Source: Ghiorsea sp. (lineage in GTDB: Bacteria > Pseudomonadota > Zetaproteobacteria > Mariprofundales > Mariprofundaceae). From it: a stretch of DNA of 16,608 nt. Below the pieces are notes generated by a model. That model saw only the letters and a list, made by a program, of their open reading frames with translations. It did not search any database and was not told the DNA's origin. The position numbers and the translations under genes are program-made. This document shows, piece by piece, positions 6,685 through 15,559 of this stretch (position 1 is its first letter; every line of letters starts with the position of its first letter). Location of the stretch: the NCBI GenBank assembly GCA_021772875.1, contig JAJFLD010000007.1:1-16608 (forward strand), read 5' to 3'.

Positions 6685-8033
6685 CCTATCTTCTGAATAA
6701 TGGCTTCTAAGGCTGCAACCATCTGTTCACCAGTCTTCAACATCAATGCTTCAGATTCTGCTTCAACCATTACTCTTAACTTTGGCTCAGTGCCTGATGC
6801 TCGCACATTAACCCGCCCTGTATCACCAAGCTCTAGTTCTGCAGCTTGAATAAGCTTTTGAACGTCTGGGCGCGACAACATATCCAATCGTTTTTCCATG
6901 ACAATATTCCACAGCTTTTGAGGGAAAAGATTCATATCTGAGGCAAGATCAGACAAAGGTTTTGCTGTTTCTTGCATGGCACATAACAACTGCAACGCTG
7001 TCATCAGACCATCACCTGTTGTATTATGTTCCAATAAAATCATATGGCCAGATTGTTCCCCGCCCAAGTTGCAGCCATGCTTACGCATCATTTCTAACAC
7101 ATAACGATCCCCAACATCAGCACGCAACATATCAATGCCACGCTGTTTGAGAAAACGTGCTAACCCCATATTACTCATCAAAGTAGTGACAACTGCGCTG
7201 CCTTGTAACTTACCTTGCTGCAACAAATGCTCGGCTAAAATCGCAATCACCTTATCCCCATCAACGATGGTACCTTTGGCATCACAGGCAATCAAACGAT
7301 CGGCATCACCATCCAACGCAAAACCAATATCAGCACCAACTTCAACCACTTTTTTACACATGGTTTCAGGATAAGTTGAACCACATGCTTGATTGATATT
7401 ATAACCTGTAGGTTTATCAAATAATGAAATCACTTCGCAACCAAGCTCTTCTAATAAACGGGGTGCAACTTGATAAGCTGCGCCATTGGCACTATCCACT
7501 ACGACTTTCATGCTTTCAAAACGTACATCTCTGGGTAAGGTTGATTTGAGGAACTCAATATACCGACCACGAGCATCCTCAACACGTTCGGCTTTACCAA
7601 TATCTAATGCTGGCGGTAGTGGTGGTAAATCATCAAGAGCTGCCTCAATGGCAAACTCAACCTCATCGGCAAGTTTATAACCATCAGCACCAAAAAATTT
7701 AATTCCATTATCACCAGCAGGATTATGAGAAGCTGACAACACTACACCTGCATCCGCACGCAAACTCCGTGTTAGATAAGCCACTGCTGGTGTTGGCACA
7801 GGCCCAACCAATAATACATTCATGCCTTGTGCTGTTAAACCAGCACACAAAGCAGACTCAATCATGTAACCAGAAAGCCTAGTATCTTTACCAATCAAAA
7901 CATGGGGTTTATGACTTAAATGTTTGGTTAATACATAACCTGCTGCTCGCCCAAGCTTTAAAGCAAATTCAGCAGTCATAGGATCGGTATTCACAACGCC
8001 TCGCACACCATCTGTACCAAAATAACGCCGCAT
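6681..8033 (-). CDS. glmM: Phosphoglucosamine mutase GlmM
   Basis: GlmM converts glucosamine-6-phosphate to glucosamine-1-phosphate, feeding UDP-GlcNAc for peptidoglycan and LPS. The 450-residue product has normal length. It shows MRRYFGTDGVRG at the N-terminus, the phosphoserine loop VVLSASHNP (S102 is the phosphorylated residue), the Mg-binding DGDADR (241-246), the sugar-binding GEQSGH region and the phosphate-binding RASGTEPKLRVMVEA near the C-terminus. It is last in the seven-gene minus-strand operon; its ATG shares one base with the ybbR stop (TAATG), with GGGAG upstream. The cdaA-ybbR-glmM order is the conserved one; in Gram-positive bacteria GlmM binds and restrains CdaA, so a similar contact is possible here. 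The stop overlaps that of the convergent PilZ gene. Confidence 0.98.
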   Translation of the reverse strand: MRRYFGTDGVRGVVNTDPMTAEFALKLGRAAGYVLTKHLSHKPHVLIGKDTRLSGYMIESALCAGLTAQGMNVLLVGPVPTPAVAYLTRSLRADAGVVLSASHNPAGDNGIKFFGADGYKLADEVEFAIEAALDDLPPLPPALDIGKAERVEDARGRYIEFLKSTLPRDVRFESMKVVVDSANGAAYQVAPRLLEELGCEVISLFDKPTGYNINQACGSTYPETMCKKVVEVGADIGFALDGDADRLIACDAKGTIVDGDKVIAILAEHLLQQGKLQGSAVVTTLMSNMGLARFLKQRGIDMLRADVGDRYVLEMMRKHGCNLGGEQSGHMILLEHNTTGDGLMTALQLLCAMQETAKPLSDLASDMNLFPQKLWNIVMEKRLDMLSRPDVQKLIQAAELELGDTGRVNVRASGTEPKLRVMVEAESEALMLKTGEQMVAALEAIIQKIG

Positions 8034-8824
8034 TATAAATCTCCCTTCATCTTCTCAGGTGTTTGACTACTACTGTATACTTCAACTGGCACAGCTATTG
8101 GTGCCTCAATCACATCATTTTTCCCTTCTAAATCAGCTGATATTTCATCAATCAATAAAGGTTCCACAGGTACTTCTAAGGTTTCTGACCATGTCAGCTC
8201 ACCTCGCACGCGAATCGTTAAATCTTTTTTCAATAGATGTATGCCTTTACCACTTAAGGGTACAATGGTTGTTTTCACGTCAAATAAACCTTGCTTCAAA
8301 TCCAAACGCAATGCCGCAGTTTCAATCTTATTTAAGGTGCTCAACCAAACTTCTGGCCCAGAAAGCTCAACCACAGAAGGAGTAATTTCCACATGACTCA
8401 CTTGCCAGCCCTGTGGCATATCAAAAATAGGTGTAATCTCTAAGGTGCGTTTAACAATATGATCAACTTGTAATTGTACACTATCGGGCTGGATTTTTTC
8501 CACTCTCAAACCAACGGGCAAGTCGATGGCCTCAATATCCAAGGCCTTATCCACCACACCCGGCATGGTGAGAGCTGAAGCATCCACAGACACAAATAGA
8601 TTTTTAGGTTCTAGGCCATTCAATTGCGCTTGCAATCCAGAAACCGTAATGCTCACCTGATCGGGTAAATCATTGACAATCACCATATCCGTTGGCACAT
8701 CTCTCACCTGCAAAGGTACATCCATACGCAAAGAACCCATGCCTTGTCCATGCACCTGAACCCAAAGTACGATGGCAATGAGGATAGACCAAAATGGCAG
8801 ACCAAACCAACGAAACAACGCCAT
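8033..8824 (-). CDS. ybbR: YbbR-domain protein, CdaR-like regulator of diadenylate cyclase
   Basis: CdaR/YbbR proteins are membrane-anchored, with YbbR domains outside the cytoplasmic membrane, and modulate CdaA. The 263-residue product has one N-terminal membrane segment (about 6-24, FWSILIAIVLWVQV) and then repeated beta-rich units with the pattern VPLQVRDVP...LPDQVSITVSG and ITPSVVELSGP, consistent with two to three YbbR repeats. The C-terminus is Glu/Pro/Val-rich and irregular. It starts 2 nt after the cdaA stop behind a G-rich ribosome binding site (GGGTGGGGGG) and overlaps the glmM start by one base. The family is poorly conserved in sequence; the call rests equally on position between cdaA and glmM. 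It is somewhat shorter than Gram-positive CdaR, which often has four repeats. Confidence 0.88.
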   Translation of the reverse strand: MALFRWFGLPFWSILIAIVLWVQVHGQGMGSLRMDVPLQVRDVPTDMVIVNDLPDQVSITVSGLQAQLNGLEPKNLFVSVDASALTMPGVVDKALDIEAIDLPVGLRVEKIQPDSVQLQVDHIVKRTLEITPIFDMPQGWQVSHVEITPSVVELSGPEVWLSTLNKIETAALRLDLKQGLFDVKTTIVPLSGKGIHLLKKDLTIRVRGELTWSETLEVPVEPLLIDEISADLEGKNDVIEAPIAVPVEVYSSSQTPEKMKGDL

Positions 8825-8826
8825 TA

Positions 8827-9609
8827 TTACAGCCCCCCACCCGATCTCATACTTGTCAAACGCAACTCAAGCTCTGCTGCCAAAGCATTGCCATGCAAAG
8901 CCACACTCATTTCACCATTTTCCACCAAATGAATATCACCACGCTCTTCAGAAACCACCAACACCAAAGCATCGTTTTCTTCAGTCAACCCAATGGCGGC
9001 TCTGTGCCGTGTACCAAAGGCACCATGTACATATTTGGATTTGGCCAGCGGCAACAAAACACGTGCTGCACGCACCTCTGGTAAATCTTGCCCATCCAAA
9101 GCAATCACCAAAGCACCATCATGCAATGGCGTTTCAGGACAAAACAAGGCTACAATCAGCTCTGCCTCAACATTTGCATGAATCACAACGCCACTTTCAT
9201 CCAAATGTTTTAATCCTGTTTCACGCTCAAAAACAATCAGCGCACCCCATCGTTTTTCAACCAACTGGCTTGTGACCTCAACAATAGATGCAATCAATTG
9301 TTGTTGCGGAGCCAGCGAAGAGGATAGTGGGTTCACAGCCACACGCATCAGACCTTTGCGAATTTCGGCTTGAAACAATACCACCAAAATAACAATGAAC
9401 ACCGCGAAAAACTGGTTGAAAATCCACTCTACGGTGAGCAGACCAAAGGTTCGGGCAACTTCATACAAAATCAGCATAATCGCCAAGCCGATTAACATTT
9501 GCTCTGCATGTGTGCCACGAATCAAGCGTAAGACATAATAAATCACTAATGCCACAAGGCCAATGTCTAAGACATCCATAAAACTTAACTGAATGCTATC
9601 AATTAACAT
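8827..9609 (-). CDS. cdaA: Membrane diadenylate cyclase CdaA (DisA_N domain)
   Basis: CdaA makes cyclic di-AMP from two ATP at the inner face of the membrane. The 260-residue product has three membrane segments (about 15-33, 37-57, 63-81) followed by the DisA_N catalytic domain (about 100-250). Both catalytic signatures are intact: DGA (164-166, in LHDGALVIA) and RHR (201-203, in GTRHRAAIG), so it should be active. Length matches CdaA, not DisA. It overlaps the folP stop by 7 nt and is followed 2 nt later by ybbR, giving the conserved cdaA-ybbR-glmM block. c-di-AMP typically controls potassium and osmolyte uptake and cell-wall balance. The gene is less usual in proteobacteria than in Firmicutes and Actinobacteria. 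No c-di-AMP phosphodiesterase is seen in the window. Confidence 0.96.
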   Translation of the reverse strand: MLIDSIQLSFMDVLDIGLVALVIYYVLRLIRGTHAEQMLIGLAIMLILYEVARTFGLLTVEWIFNQFFAVFIVILVVLFQAEIRKGLMRVAVNPLSSSLAPQQQLIASIVEVTSQLVEKRWGALIVFERETGLKHLDESGVVIHANVEAELIVALFCPETPLHDGALVIALDGQDLPEVRAARVLLPLAKSKYVHGAFGTRHRAAIGLTEENDALVLVVSEERGDIHLVENGEMSVALHGNALAAELELRLTSMRSGGGL

Positions 9610-10460
9610 GCTGCTACCTGCCCATAATGATCACGTTTATAATCTCTCAGACATGAAGCCACCAACACTGCCTTAGACTGGGTTTCACAATCGTGAACAC
9701 GCACCATGTCAGCACCAGAAAATATGCCCAAGGCAGAAGCTACAGCCGTCTCGATTTCGCGTTGCTGCACATCCGAGCCAGTCATCAAACCCAAAAAGGT
9801 TTTTCGTGAAACACCCAGCAAAACAGGCAACCCAAATTTTTCTTTGATAAAGTTGAGGTTTGCAATCAATGTTAAATTATCTTCAAGCCGTTTACCAAAA
9901 CCTATGCCTGGATCCAAAAGAATAGATGAGGTTTGAATGCCTGCAGCAAGACAGGCAGCAATACGTTGTTCAAAAAAAGTTATCACTTCCGCTATAATAT
10001 CTTGGTACTCAGGATTGTTTTGCATATTCTGAGGGTTGCCTTTCATGTGCATAAGACACACATCAACCCCTGATGATGCAACCACTTCCAAGCTCGCAGC
10101 ATCAAAACACAAGGCACTCACATCATTGACCAAGCTGACACCTGCAGCAATGGCTTCTGCCATCACTTGCGCTTTCATGGTATCTATAGAAACACAAACA
10201 CCCTCATTCACCAAGGCTTGTACGATGGGCATCACCCTGCTTAATTCTTCATCCACTGATACGGGTGTGGCGTTAGGTCTGGTTGATTCTCCACCAACAT
10301 CAATGATATTGGCACCTTGCGCAACCATTGTTCTAGCCCTGAGCAGCAAGGATTCTACATCACAATCTTTTGTTCCATCGGAGAATGAGTCTGGTGTGCA
10401 ATTAAGCACACCCATGATCCATGCTGGTTTATGGCGTTGGCGTATCCAACGTGACTCCAA
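9603..10460 (-). CDS. folP: Dihydropteroate synthase FolP
   Basis: FolP condenses p-aminobenzoate with hydroxymethyl-dihydropterin pyrophosphate in folate synthesis and is the sulfonamide target. The 285-residue TIM barrel shows loop 1 as MGVLNCTPDSFSDG (16-29; the usual Val after Asn is Cys), GGESTRP (56-62), SIDT (91-94), NDVSAL (112-117), DPGIGFGK (183-190), GVSRKTF (216-222) and the C-terminal RVHD (254-257). All pterin- and phosphate-binding residues appear present. The start is TTG at 10460, 3 nt after the ftsH stop, with a GAGAG stretch upstream; the in-frame ATG at residue 16 would remove part of the first strand, so TTG is preferred. It overlaps cdaA by 7 nt. The ftsH-folP-glmM association is also known from Escherichia coli; here cdaA-ybbR lie between folP and glmM. 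Confidence 0.96.
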   Translation of the reverse strand: MESRWIRQRHKPAWIMGVLNCTPDSFSDGTKDCDVESLLLRARTMVAQGANIIDVGGESTRPNATPVSVDEELSRVMPIVQALVNEGVCVSIDTMKAQVMAEAIAAGVSLVNDVSALCFDAASLEVVASSGVDVCLMHMKGNPQNMQNNPEYQDIIAEVITFFEQRIAACLAAGIQTSSILLDPGIGFGKRLEDNLTLIANLNFIKEKFGLPVLLGVSRKTFLGLMTGSDVQQREIETAVASALGIFSGADMVRVHDCETQSKAVLVASCLRDYKRDHYGQVAAC

Positions 10461-10463
10461 AGT

Positions 10464-12398
10464 TCAGCTCTCTTGACCAGTACCTTTGTCGGCCACATGT
10501 TTGTCATGCGCTTCATCTTCGTCCATGACCACATGTGTATCATCTTTATCGTCTGTGACATCTTCCTTAGAGAAAGTGCCTGAATCATCTTTGCGTGTGA
10601 TTTTTTCTCCACGCAATAAAAGGCGAACTTCCTTGCCCGATAACGTTTCATACTCTAACAAACCTTGTGCAATGATTTCTAACTCATCACGATGCTCTGT
10701 AAGAATAAAACGCGCTTTTTCTTCGGCAATCTCAATAAAGGCACGCACTTCTTCATCAATAATGAGCGATGTTGCATCAGATACATGTTTACTTTGTGTT
10801 ACCGAACGCCCAAGAAATACTTCTTCTTCATTTTCAGAGAAACGCAATGGGCCTAAACGATCACTAAAACCATATTCTGTTACCATAGCTTTGGCAATTT
10901 TTGTGGCCTGTTGAATATCGTGGCCTGCACCGGTAGTAATATTTTCTTTACCAAAGACCAATTCTTCAGCCATTCGGCCACCAAACAAAGAAGCCAAACG
11001 TGATTCCAACTCAATACGCGACTGACTCAAACGATCGCGTTCTGGCAAGTTCATGGTTACACCCAAGGCACGTCCACGTGGGATAATAGTTACTTTATGC
11101 AATGGGTCATGTTTAGGACTATGGATACCCACCAAAGCATGGCCAGCTTCATGATAAGCTGTAAGTGCTTTTTCTTCATCCGTCATAGCCATAGATCGGC
11201 GTTCTGCACCCATCATGACCTTGTCTTTAGATTCTTCAAAATCTTGATTGGTTACTTTATCACGGTTATTACGTGCAGCACTCAGTGCTGCTTCATTGAC
11301 CAAGTTTGCCAAATCTGCACCTGAAAAACCTGGTGTACCACGTGCCAATGCCTTCACATCCACATCCGAAGACAAAGGTACTTTTTTCATGTGTACTTTT
11401 AGAATTTCAACACGACCACCCATATCAGGATTACCCACCACAACTTGCCTATCAAAACGACCAGGACGCAGTAAGGCTGGATCAAGTACGTCTGGGCGGT
11501 TGGTTGCAGCCACCAAAATCACACCTTCATTGGCTTCAAAACCATCCATTTCAACCAACATTTGATTCAATGTTTGCTCACGCTCATCGTTGCCGCCACC
11601 AACACCAGCACCACGATGCCTACCCATAGCATCAATTTCATCCACAAAAATAATACATGGTGCATGTTTTTTGGCTTGTTCAAACATGTCACGTACACGT
11701 GAGGCACCAACACCCACAAACATCTCTACAAAATCAGAACCTGAGATAGAAAAGAATGGCACCTCTGCTTCACCTGCAATAGCACGGCCTAACAATGTTT
11801 TACCCGTACCAGGAGGGCCCACCAATAAAATACCTTTCGGAATTTTACCACCCAAACGTGTAAACTTGGTTGGGTCACGTAAAAATTCAATCACTTCGGT
11901 AACTTCTTGTTTAGCTTCGTCACAACCGGCAACATCTTCAAAAGTTACACGGTCTTTATGTTCAGTCAGCAATTTGGCTTTGCTTTTGCCAAAACCCATG
12001 GCTCCACCTTTACCACCACCTTGCATTTGACGCATAAAGAAAATCCACACACCAATCAACAACAACATAGGGAACCATGAAATAAGGATAGTAATCAACA
12101 ACGATTCCTCTTGATGGCTCGCTTTGACTTCCACCTTATGATCAATCAAGCGCTGGACCAATGTAGGGTCATTGGGAAGCTCAAGTTTAAAGCTGGTAAT
12201 ATTTCCAGATGCATCACGGAAATGACCAATCGCTTTTTTATCTTGAATCGTCACATCATCCACTAAACCATTATCAACTTTATCAATAAAGGATGTGTAA
12301 CTCATAGGTTGTGTTTTACCTGCAGGCCCGTTGAACATATTAAATATGCTCATCATCGTCATGCCTATCACAATCCACAACAGTAAATTTTTACTCAT
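10464..12398 (-). CDS. ftsH: ATP-dependent zinc metalloprotease FtsH
   Basis: FtsH is a membrane-anchored AAA+ hexamer that degrades misassembled membrane proteins and short-lived regulators. The 644-residue product has a first membrane segment (about 4-22), a periplasmic domain (about 25-97), a second membrane segment (about 98-121) and a Gly-rich linker. The AAA domain follows, with Walker A GPPGTGKT (194-201), pore motif MFVG (226-229), Walker B FVDEID (251-256) and the second region of homology ending in RPGRFDR (311-317). The zinc site is HEAGH (416-420). The C-terminal 40 residues are acidic and His/Asp-rich, as in many FtsH tails. AGAGG lies 6 nt before the ATG, which sits inside the last codons of tilS (8-nt overlap). 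tilS next to ftsH recalls Bacillus, while ftsH-folP recalls Escherichia coli. Confidence 0.98.
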   Translation of the reverse strand: MSKNLLLWIVIGMTMMSIFNMFNGPAGKTQPMSYTSFIDKVDNGLVDDVTIQDKKAIGHFRDASGNITSFKLELPNDPTLVQRLIDHKVEVKASHQEESLLITILISWFPMLLLIGVWIFFMRQMQGGGKGGAMGFGKSKAKLLTEHKDRVTFEDVAGCDEAKQEVTEVIEFLRDPTKFTRLGGKIPKGILLVGPPGTGKTLLGRAIAGEAEVPFFSISGSDFVEMFVGVGASRVRDMFEQAKKHAPCIIFVDEIDAMGRHRGAGVGGGNDEREQTLNQMLVEMDGFEANEGVILVAATNRPDVLDPALLRPGRFDRQVVVGNPDMGGRVEILKVHMKKVPLSSDVDVKALARGTPGFSGADLANLVNEAALSAARNNRDKVTNQDFEESKDKVMMGAERRSMAMTDEEKALTAYHEAGHALVGIHSPKHDPLHKVTIIPRGRALGVTMNLPERDRLSQSRIELESRLASLFGGRMAEELVFGKENITTGAGHDIQQATKIAKAMVTEYGFSDRLGPLRFSENEEEVFLGRSVTQSKHVSDATSLIIDEEVRAFIEIAEEKARFILTEHRDELEIIAQGLLEYETLSGKEVRLLLRGEKITRKDDSGTFSKEDVTDDKDDTHVVMDEDEAHDKHVADKGTGQES

Positions 12399-13392
12399 GA
12401 TTACCTCTACTTTTTGCTGAACTAGGGCGCAAACTGGTATTTCCTTGGCAAAGTTGCAAGCTCTTACCTTCTCTATATAAGCAGCAACCTGACAAATTCA
12501 ACCAGCCATGACCACCATGTTCTTTCCATTGTTCAATCGCCAAGATATGTCTTCTGCCAAACACTCTGCCGTCAGCAAAAAGAAGGCCAACCATATTTTG
12601 TAATAAAAATACGCGTATGGGTTTACTTTGCACACACCACAAACTCCAGTTGATATTACAAAACACATCTTCACCCAAGCTGTGTCGCACTATATCCACA
12701 TGTTGAGCTAATTGTTCGATTTTTTTCTGCACTTGCTCGGCTTGCACTTGCCAGCGTAAAAACAACGCTTGCGCATCATACCCTTTTTCAACCATAACAG
12801 GGAAAAGTTTTTGTCTTATTTTATTGCGCCACAAACTGCAATCATCATTGCTCGGATCATCCAACCAGTCAACAGCCTGCGCCTTTAAAAACTGTTCAAG
12901 CTGCTGCCGCGACACCTGCAACAAGGGTCGCCAAAGGTGTAACTTGTTATGTCTACGGTATGTTTTTATACCTTGGCAGCCTGACACGCCAGCCCCTTGC
13001 AACAAACGCATACACACTGTTTCAGCTTGATCGTTAGCCTGATGTCCTAAAGCCACATGAAAGCACTTTGTTTGCTCTGCTAGCCTTTCAAAAGAAGCAT
13101 ACCTGCCAACCCTTGCTTCTGCCTCAACATTTTGTTTAGGTTTTTCTAAGCGCAAGGCGTAAAATGGTATCTGCCAAACTTGTGCCTGCTGGGCTAACGA
13201 AGCACTGATCTTTTGTGAGTTTGCATGCCAACCATGGTCAATATGCCATGCCATAACATCATAACCTTCAGCCTTAAGCAACAAAAGAAGCGCCGTCGAA
13301 TCTGCCCCTCCCGACCAAGCCACAGCAATTTTTTTTGCCATCGATAAGGAGCTGCCATCTGAAAAAACATACTTGGTTTGTGCTAAGTTCAC
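12391..13392 (-). CDS. tilS: tRNA(Ile)-lysidine synthase TilS (short form)
   Basis: TilS changes cytidine 34 of tRNA(Ile2) to lysidine, so the tRNA reads AUA and is charged with isoleucine; it is usually essential. The 333-residue product has the PP-loop ATP-binding motif SGGADST (27-33), HIDHGWH (about 56-62), the GHQANDQAET segment (about 117-126), and the region RPLLQVSRQQLEQFL...DWLDDPSN...RNKIRQKLFP typical of TilS. It is shorter than the Escherichia coli enzyme (about 430 residues) and seems to lack the C-terminal TilS_C domain, as do some bacterial forms. The GTG start at 13392 overlaps the upstream stop in GTGA, which favours coupling. An in-frame ATG at 13341, directly before KKIAVAWSGG, is an alternative start. 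Its 3' end overlaps ftsH by 8 nt. Confidence 0.93.
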   Translation of the reverse strand: MNLAQTKYVFSDGSSLSMAKKIAVAWSGGADSTALLLLLKAEGYDVMAWHIDHGWHANSQKISASLAQQAQVWQIPFYALRLEKPKQNVEAEARVGRYASFERLAEQTKCFHVALGHQANDQAETVCMRLLQGAGVSGCQGIKTYRRHNKLHLWRPLLQVSRQQLEQFLKAQAVDWLDDPSNDDCSLWRNKIRQKLFPVMVEKGYDAQALFLRWQVQAEQVQKKIEQLAQHVDIVRHSLGEDVFCNINWSLWCVQSKPIRVFLLQNMVGLLFADGRVFGRRHILAIEQWKEHGGHGWLNLSGCCLYREGKSLQLCQGNTSLRPSSAKSRGNHE

Positions 13393-15536
13393 GTCCAGCG
13401 CGGCAAACCTTCATTGTAAATGCGTTTGCCAACAACACTATGGATATCCAACAATTCGTAAACTTCAGTATCCATACCTGCCAAAGAAGGTCGGCCAGCA
13501 CGAATAAATAAAAACACATGTCCGTCATCGCCTCGGGGACGCACACAAATCACCTTCAAACCACGTGGCGGCAAACGGTATTCACTCAAAACCGCTTGCG
13601 CATCTTCGGCAGAAGGGTGAAATTCTTTTACTACCGACTTATTTTGCATAGAGACAACAAACTCACTCACCGCTTGTGAAGTTAAGGCAAAACCATTGTT
13701 GTACATCACATATTCAGAATGCCCCGTACCACTTTCGAGCTTATCAACACGTATGCCACCCATGGGTGATTTACGTAACTTTTGATCACGGTATGCAATC
13801 AAACGCCCAATGCCTGCATCACGTGTAACCCCTGCATCTGCTTGAGAAACCGACATACTAAAAGCCAAGGTGAAAGCGCCCAAATCTTTATTCTTATGTT
13901 TCACAAAGTCCCAATCACCCAATAAGGCAATACACATTGAAACAGCAGGCATAATGCCCGGTTTGTCATCTTCACCCGCATTGACAAACCAAGTTCTCAT
14001 TTGAGACCTTAAAGCTATGCCTACACTCACAAGCTCTCTAATGCTGCCACGCAACAAACAACCCGAAGCAGAAAATTGATCCAAAAAGACGTGTTCTTGT
14101 TTATCAATAAGATTGACCACGCCAGGTAAAAAATATTTCTCCAAAAACACTCTGCGCTCTTTTACCATCAACGTCATACCTGTAAGATAATCAGACCACT
14201 CTACGCGCAAACAACCTTGCTTGCTTGCCAATGCCGAATCACTATGCAGTGAGGCTTGCATATTCATTTGAAAATACACAATTTCGCCATCGTCATAAGC
14301 CTTCTTGACCATCTCAACAGCTTCGCCACCACGTTTATTTTTAGCCACGATAGCGGTTCTATTCATCCACAACGATTCCTGTCTACGCCGCTCGGCTTCA
14401 ACTTTCACATCTTCTTCAAACACACGGAAAGCATTTAAAACCATTTCGCCTTGCAGCCACGGTGTACCCGCTTGGGCTTTAGCTTTTTCACCGCCAAGTT
14501 GGGCAAGCAACCAGTTGGCAACAGGATGATCTTTTTGTGCAGATTTTAATAAGCGAATGACGGCTTCTGGTAATTTTTCTGGTCTGGCAAGCAGGGCATC
14601 GAGTTTTTTTGCATCATATACCCACTGCATCCAAACACCTTGTTTGGTTTTTTGTGCCAAGGCCCACAACGACAATCGCGCCCAGCTACGCTTAAGCATA
14701 TGTTCACCTGTACGGTCTTTGGACAATAAAGGAATGATACCCGCTTCGTTTTGGATGCCTACTTTCTCTCTTAGCTTGCGCATACGCGGCAACAAATCTG
14801 GCTCTAAACCATAAGCTGAGATAATGGCTGGTGAATCGGCAAGTAAATTAGCATCAGATTGCTGATATAAAAAAGCAATAGGCGTTGCTGGAATAATCAT
14901 GGTTTCATAAGTGGCGATGCGTGTCATTTCAACAGCACCATCAATATGATTTTTCAAAAACGCCCGTAAGGCCCAGTCGTACACCCCACCCAAAACAGAC
15001 ACCATGATTCTATCATTATGTGCGGGGTATTTATTACTTACTTTACCAATCGCATCACGAATCAGGTGTAACATTAAAACATTCACTGCCGGCACCCAAG
15101 GTGCGGAATCTTCTCTATCTTGTTTCCAAGATTGCTCCCACATGCCCTGCAACACTTCCAACAAAGCTATGCCACCATCTTTATCAGCGCACCAATGATG
15201 CAATAAAGTTCTTGGCAAGTGAGGATAAAGTGATTGCAAATGTTCCATCATTGCCCGTGAAACGGGTGACATTTGAGGAAGTTGATGGGCAGACACACGA
15301 ACATTATCAATCATGTATTTCACAGAATAATCATACAAATGTTTGGCGGCATTGGTAAACACAAAAACAAGCTGAGGGTCTATAGCATATGGCACATACT
15401 CACGCGCATCTTCACCTGGAACACACAAAGGCAATCGCCGTGCATCCACCCGACACCGCTTAGCAGCACTTTCGCCCTGAAGCAAAATAGGGCGATACCA
15501 ACTCCAGCGGTATTCGAAATACTCAGGTGATAACAT
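13389..15536 (-). CDS. Unknown 715-aa protein with possible degenerate class III cyclase-like domain
   Basis: I do not recognise this family. The 715-residue product begins at ATG 15536, chosen because GAGG lies 5 nt upstream; an in-frame TTG at 15554 would add six residues. No signal peptide or clear membrane segment is seen, so it is probably cytoplasmic. Residues about 1-400 are mainly helical and Trp-rich, with a charged coiled-coil-like stretch near 370-390. Residues about 440-635 resemble, by eye, a class III nucleotidyl cyclase fold. WSDYLTG (D449) lies where the first metal Asp would be and FLDQFSASG (D486) where the second would be. EYVMYNNGFALTSQ (about 608-621) aligns with DYTxIGDxVNLASR, but the catalytic Asn and Arg are Ala and Gln. 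That comparison is inference. It is the first gene of the operon and overlaps tilS by 4 nt, so it is cotranscribed with housekeeping genes. Confidence 0.85.
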   Translation of the reverse strand: MLSPEYFEYRWSWYRPILLQGESAAKRCRVDARRLPLCVPGEDAREYVPYAIDPQLVFVFTNAAKHLYDYSVKYMIDNVRVSAHQLPQMSPVSRAMMEHLQSLYPHLPRTLLHHWCADKDGGIALLEVLQGMWEQSWKQDREDSAPWVPAVNVLMLHLIRDAIGKVSNKYPAHNDRIMVSVLGGVYDWALRAFLKNHIDGAVEMTRIATYETMIIPATPIAFLYQQSDANLLADSPAIISAYGLEPDLLPRMRKLREKVGIQNEAGIIPLLSKDRTGEHMLKRSWARLSLWALAQKTKQGVWMQWVYDAKKLDALLARPEKLPEAVIRLLKSAQKDHPVANWLLAQLGGEKAKAQAGTPWLQGEMVLNAFRVFEEDVKVEAERRRQESLWMNRTAIVAKNKRGGEAVEMVKKAYDDGEIVYFQMNMQASLHSDSALASKQGCLRVEWSDYLTGMTLMVKERRVFLEKYFLPGVVNLIDKQEHVFLDQFSASGCLLRGSIRELVSVGIALRSQMRTWFVNAGEDDKPGIMPAVSMCIALLGDWDFVKHKNKDLGAFTLAFSMSVSQADAGVTRDAGIGRLIAYRDQKLRKSPMGGIRVDKLESGTGHSEYVMYNNGFALTSQAVSEFVVSMQNKSVVKEFHPSAEDAQAVLSEYRLPPRGLKVICVRPRGDDGHVFLFIRAGRPSLAGMDTEVYELLDIHSVVGKRIYNEGLPRWT

Positions 15537-15559
15537 CTTGACCTCACTCCTCAAAATCT

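Noticed and set aside
8772..9275. 167-aa plus-strand frame opposite ybbR and cdaA
   Set aside because: It lies opposite two well-supported genes; its His/Pro/Gln-rich translation is typical of an antisense shadow.
10355..10651. 98-aa minus-strand frame at the ftsH/folP junction
   Set aside because: It is an alternative frame of the ftsH end and folP start, with no motif of its own.
15537..15554. TTG at 15554 as start of the 715-aa protein
   Set aside because: The ATG at 15536 has GAGG 5 nt upstream; the TTG would place that site inside the gene.
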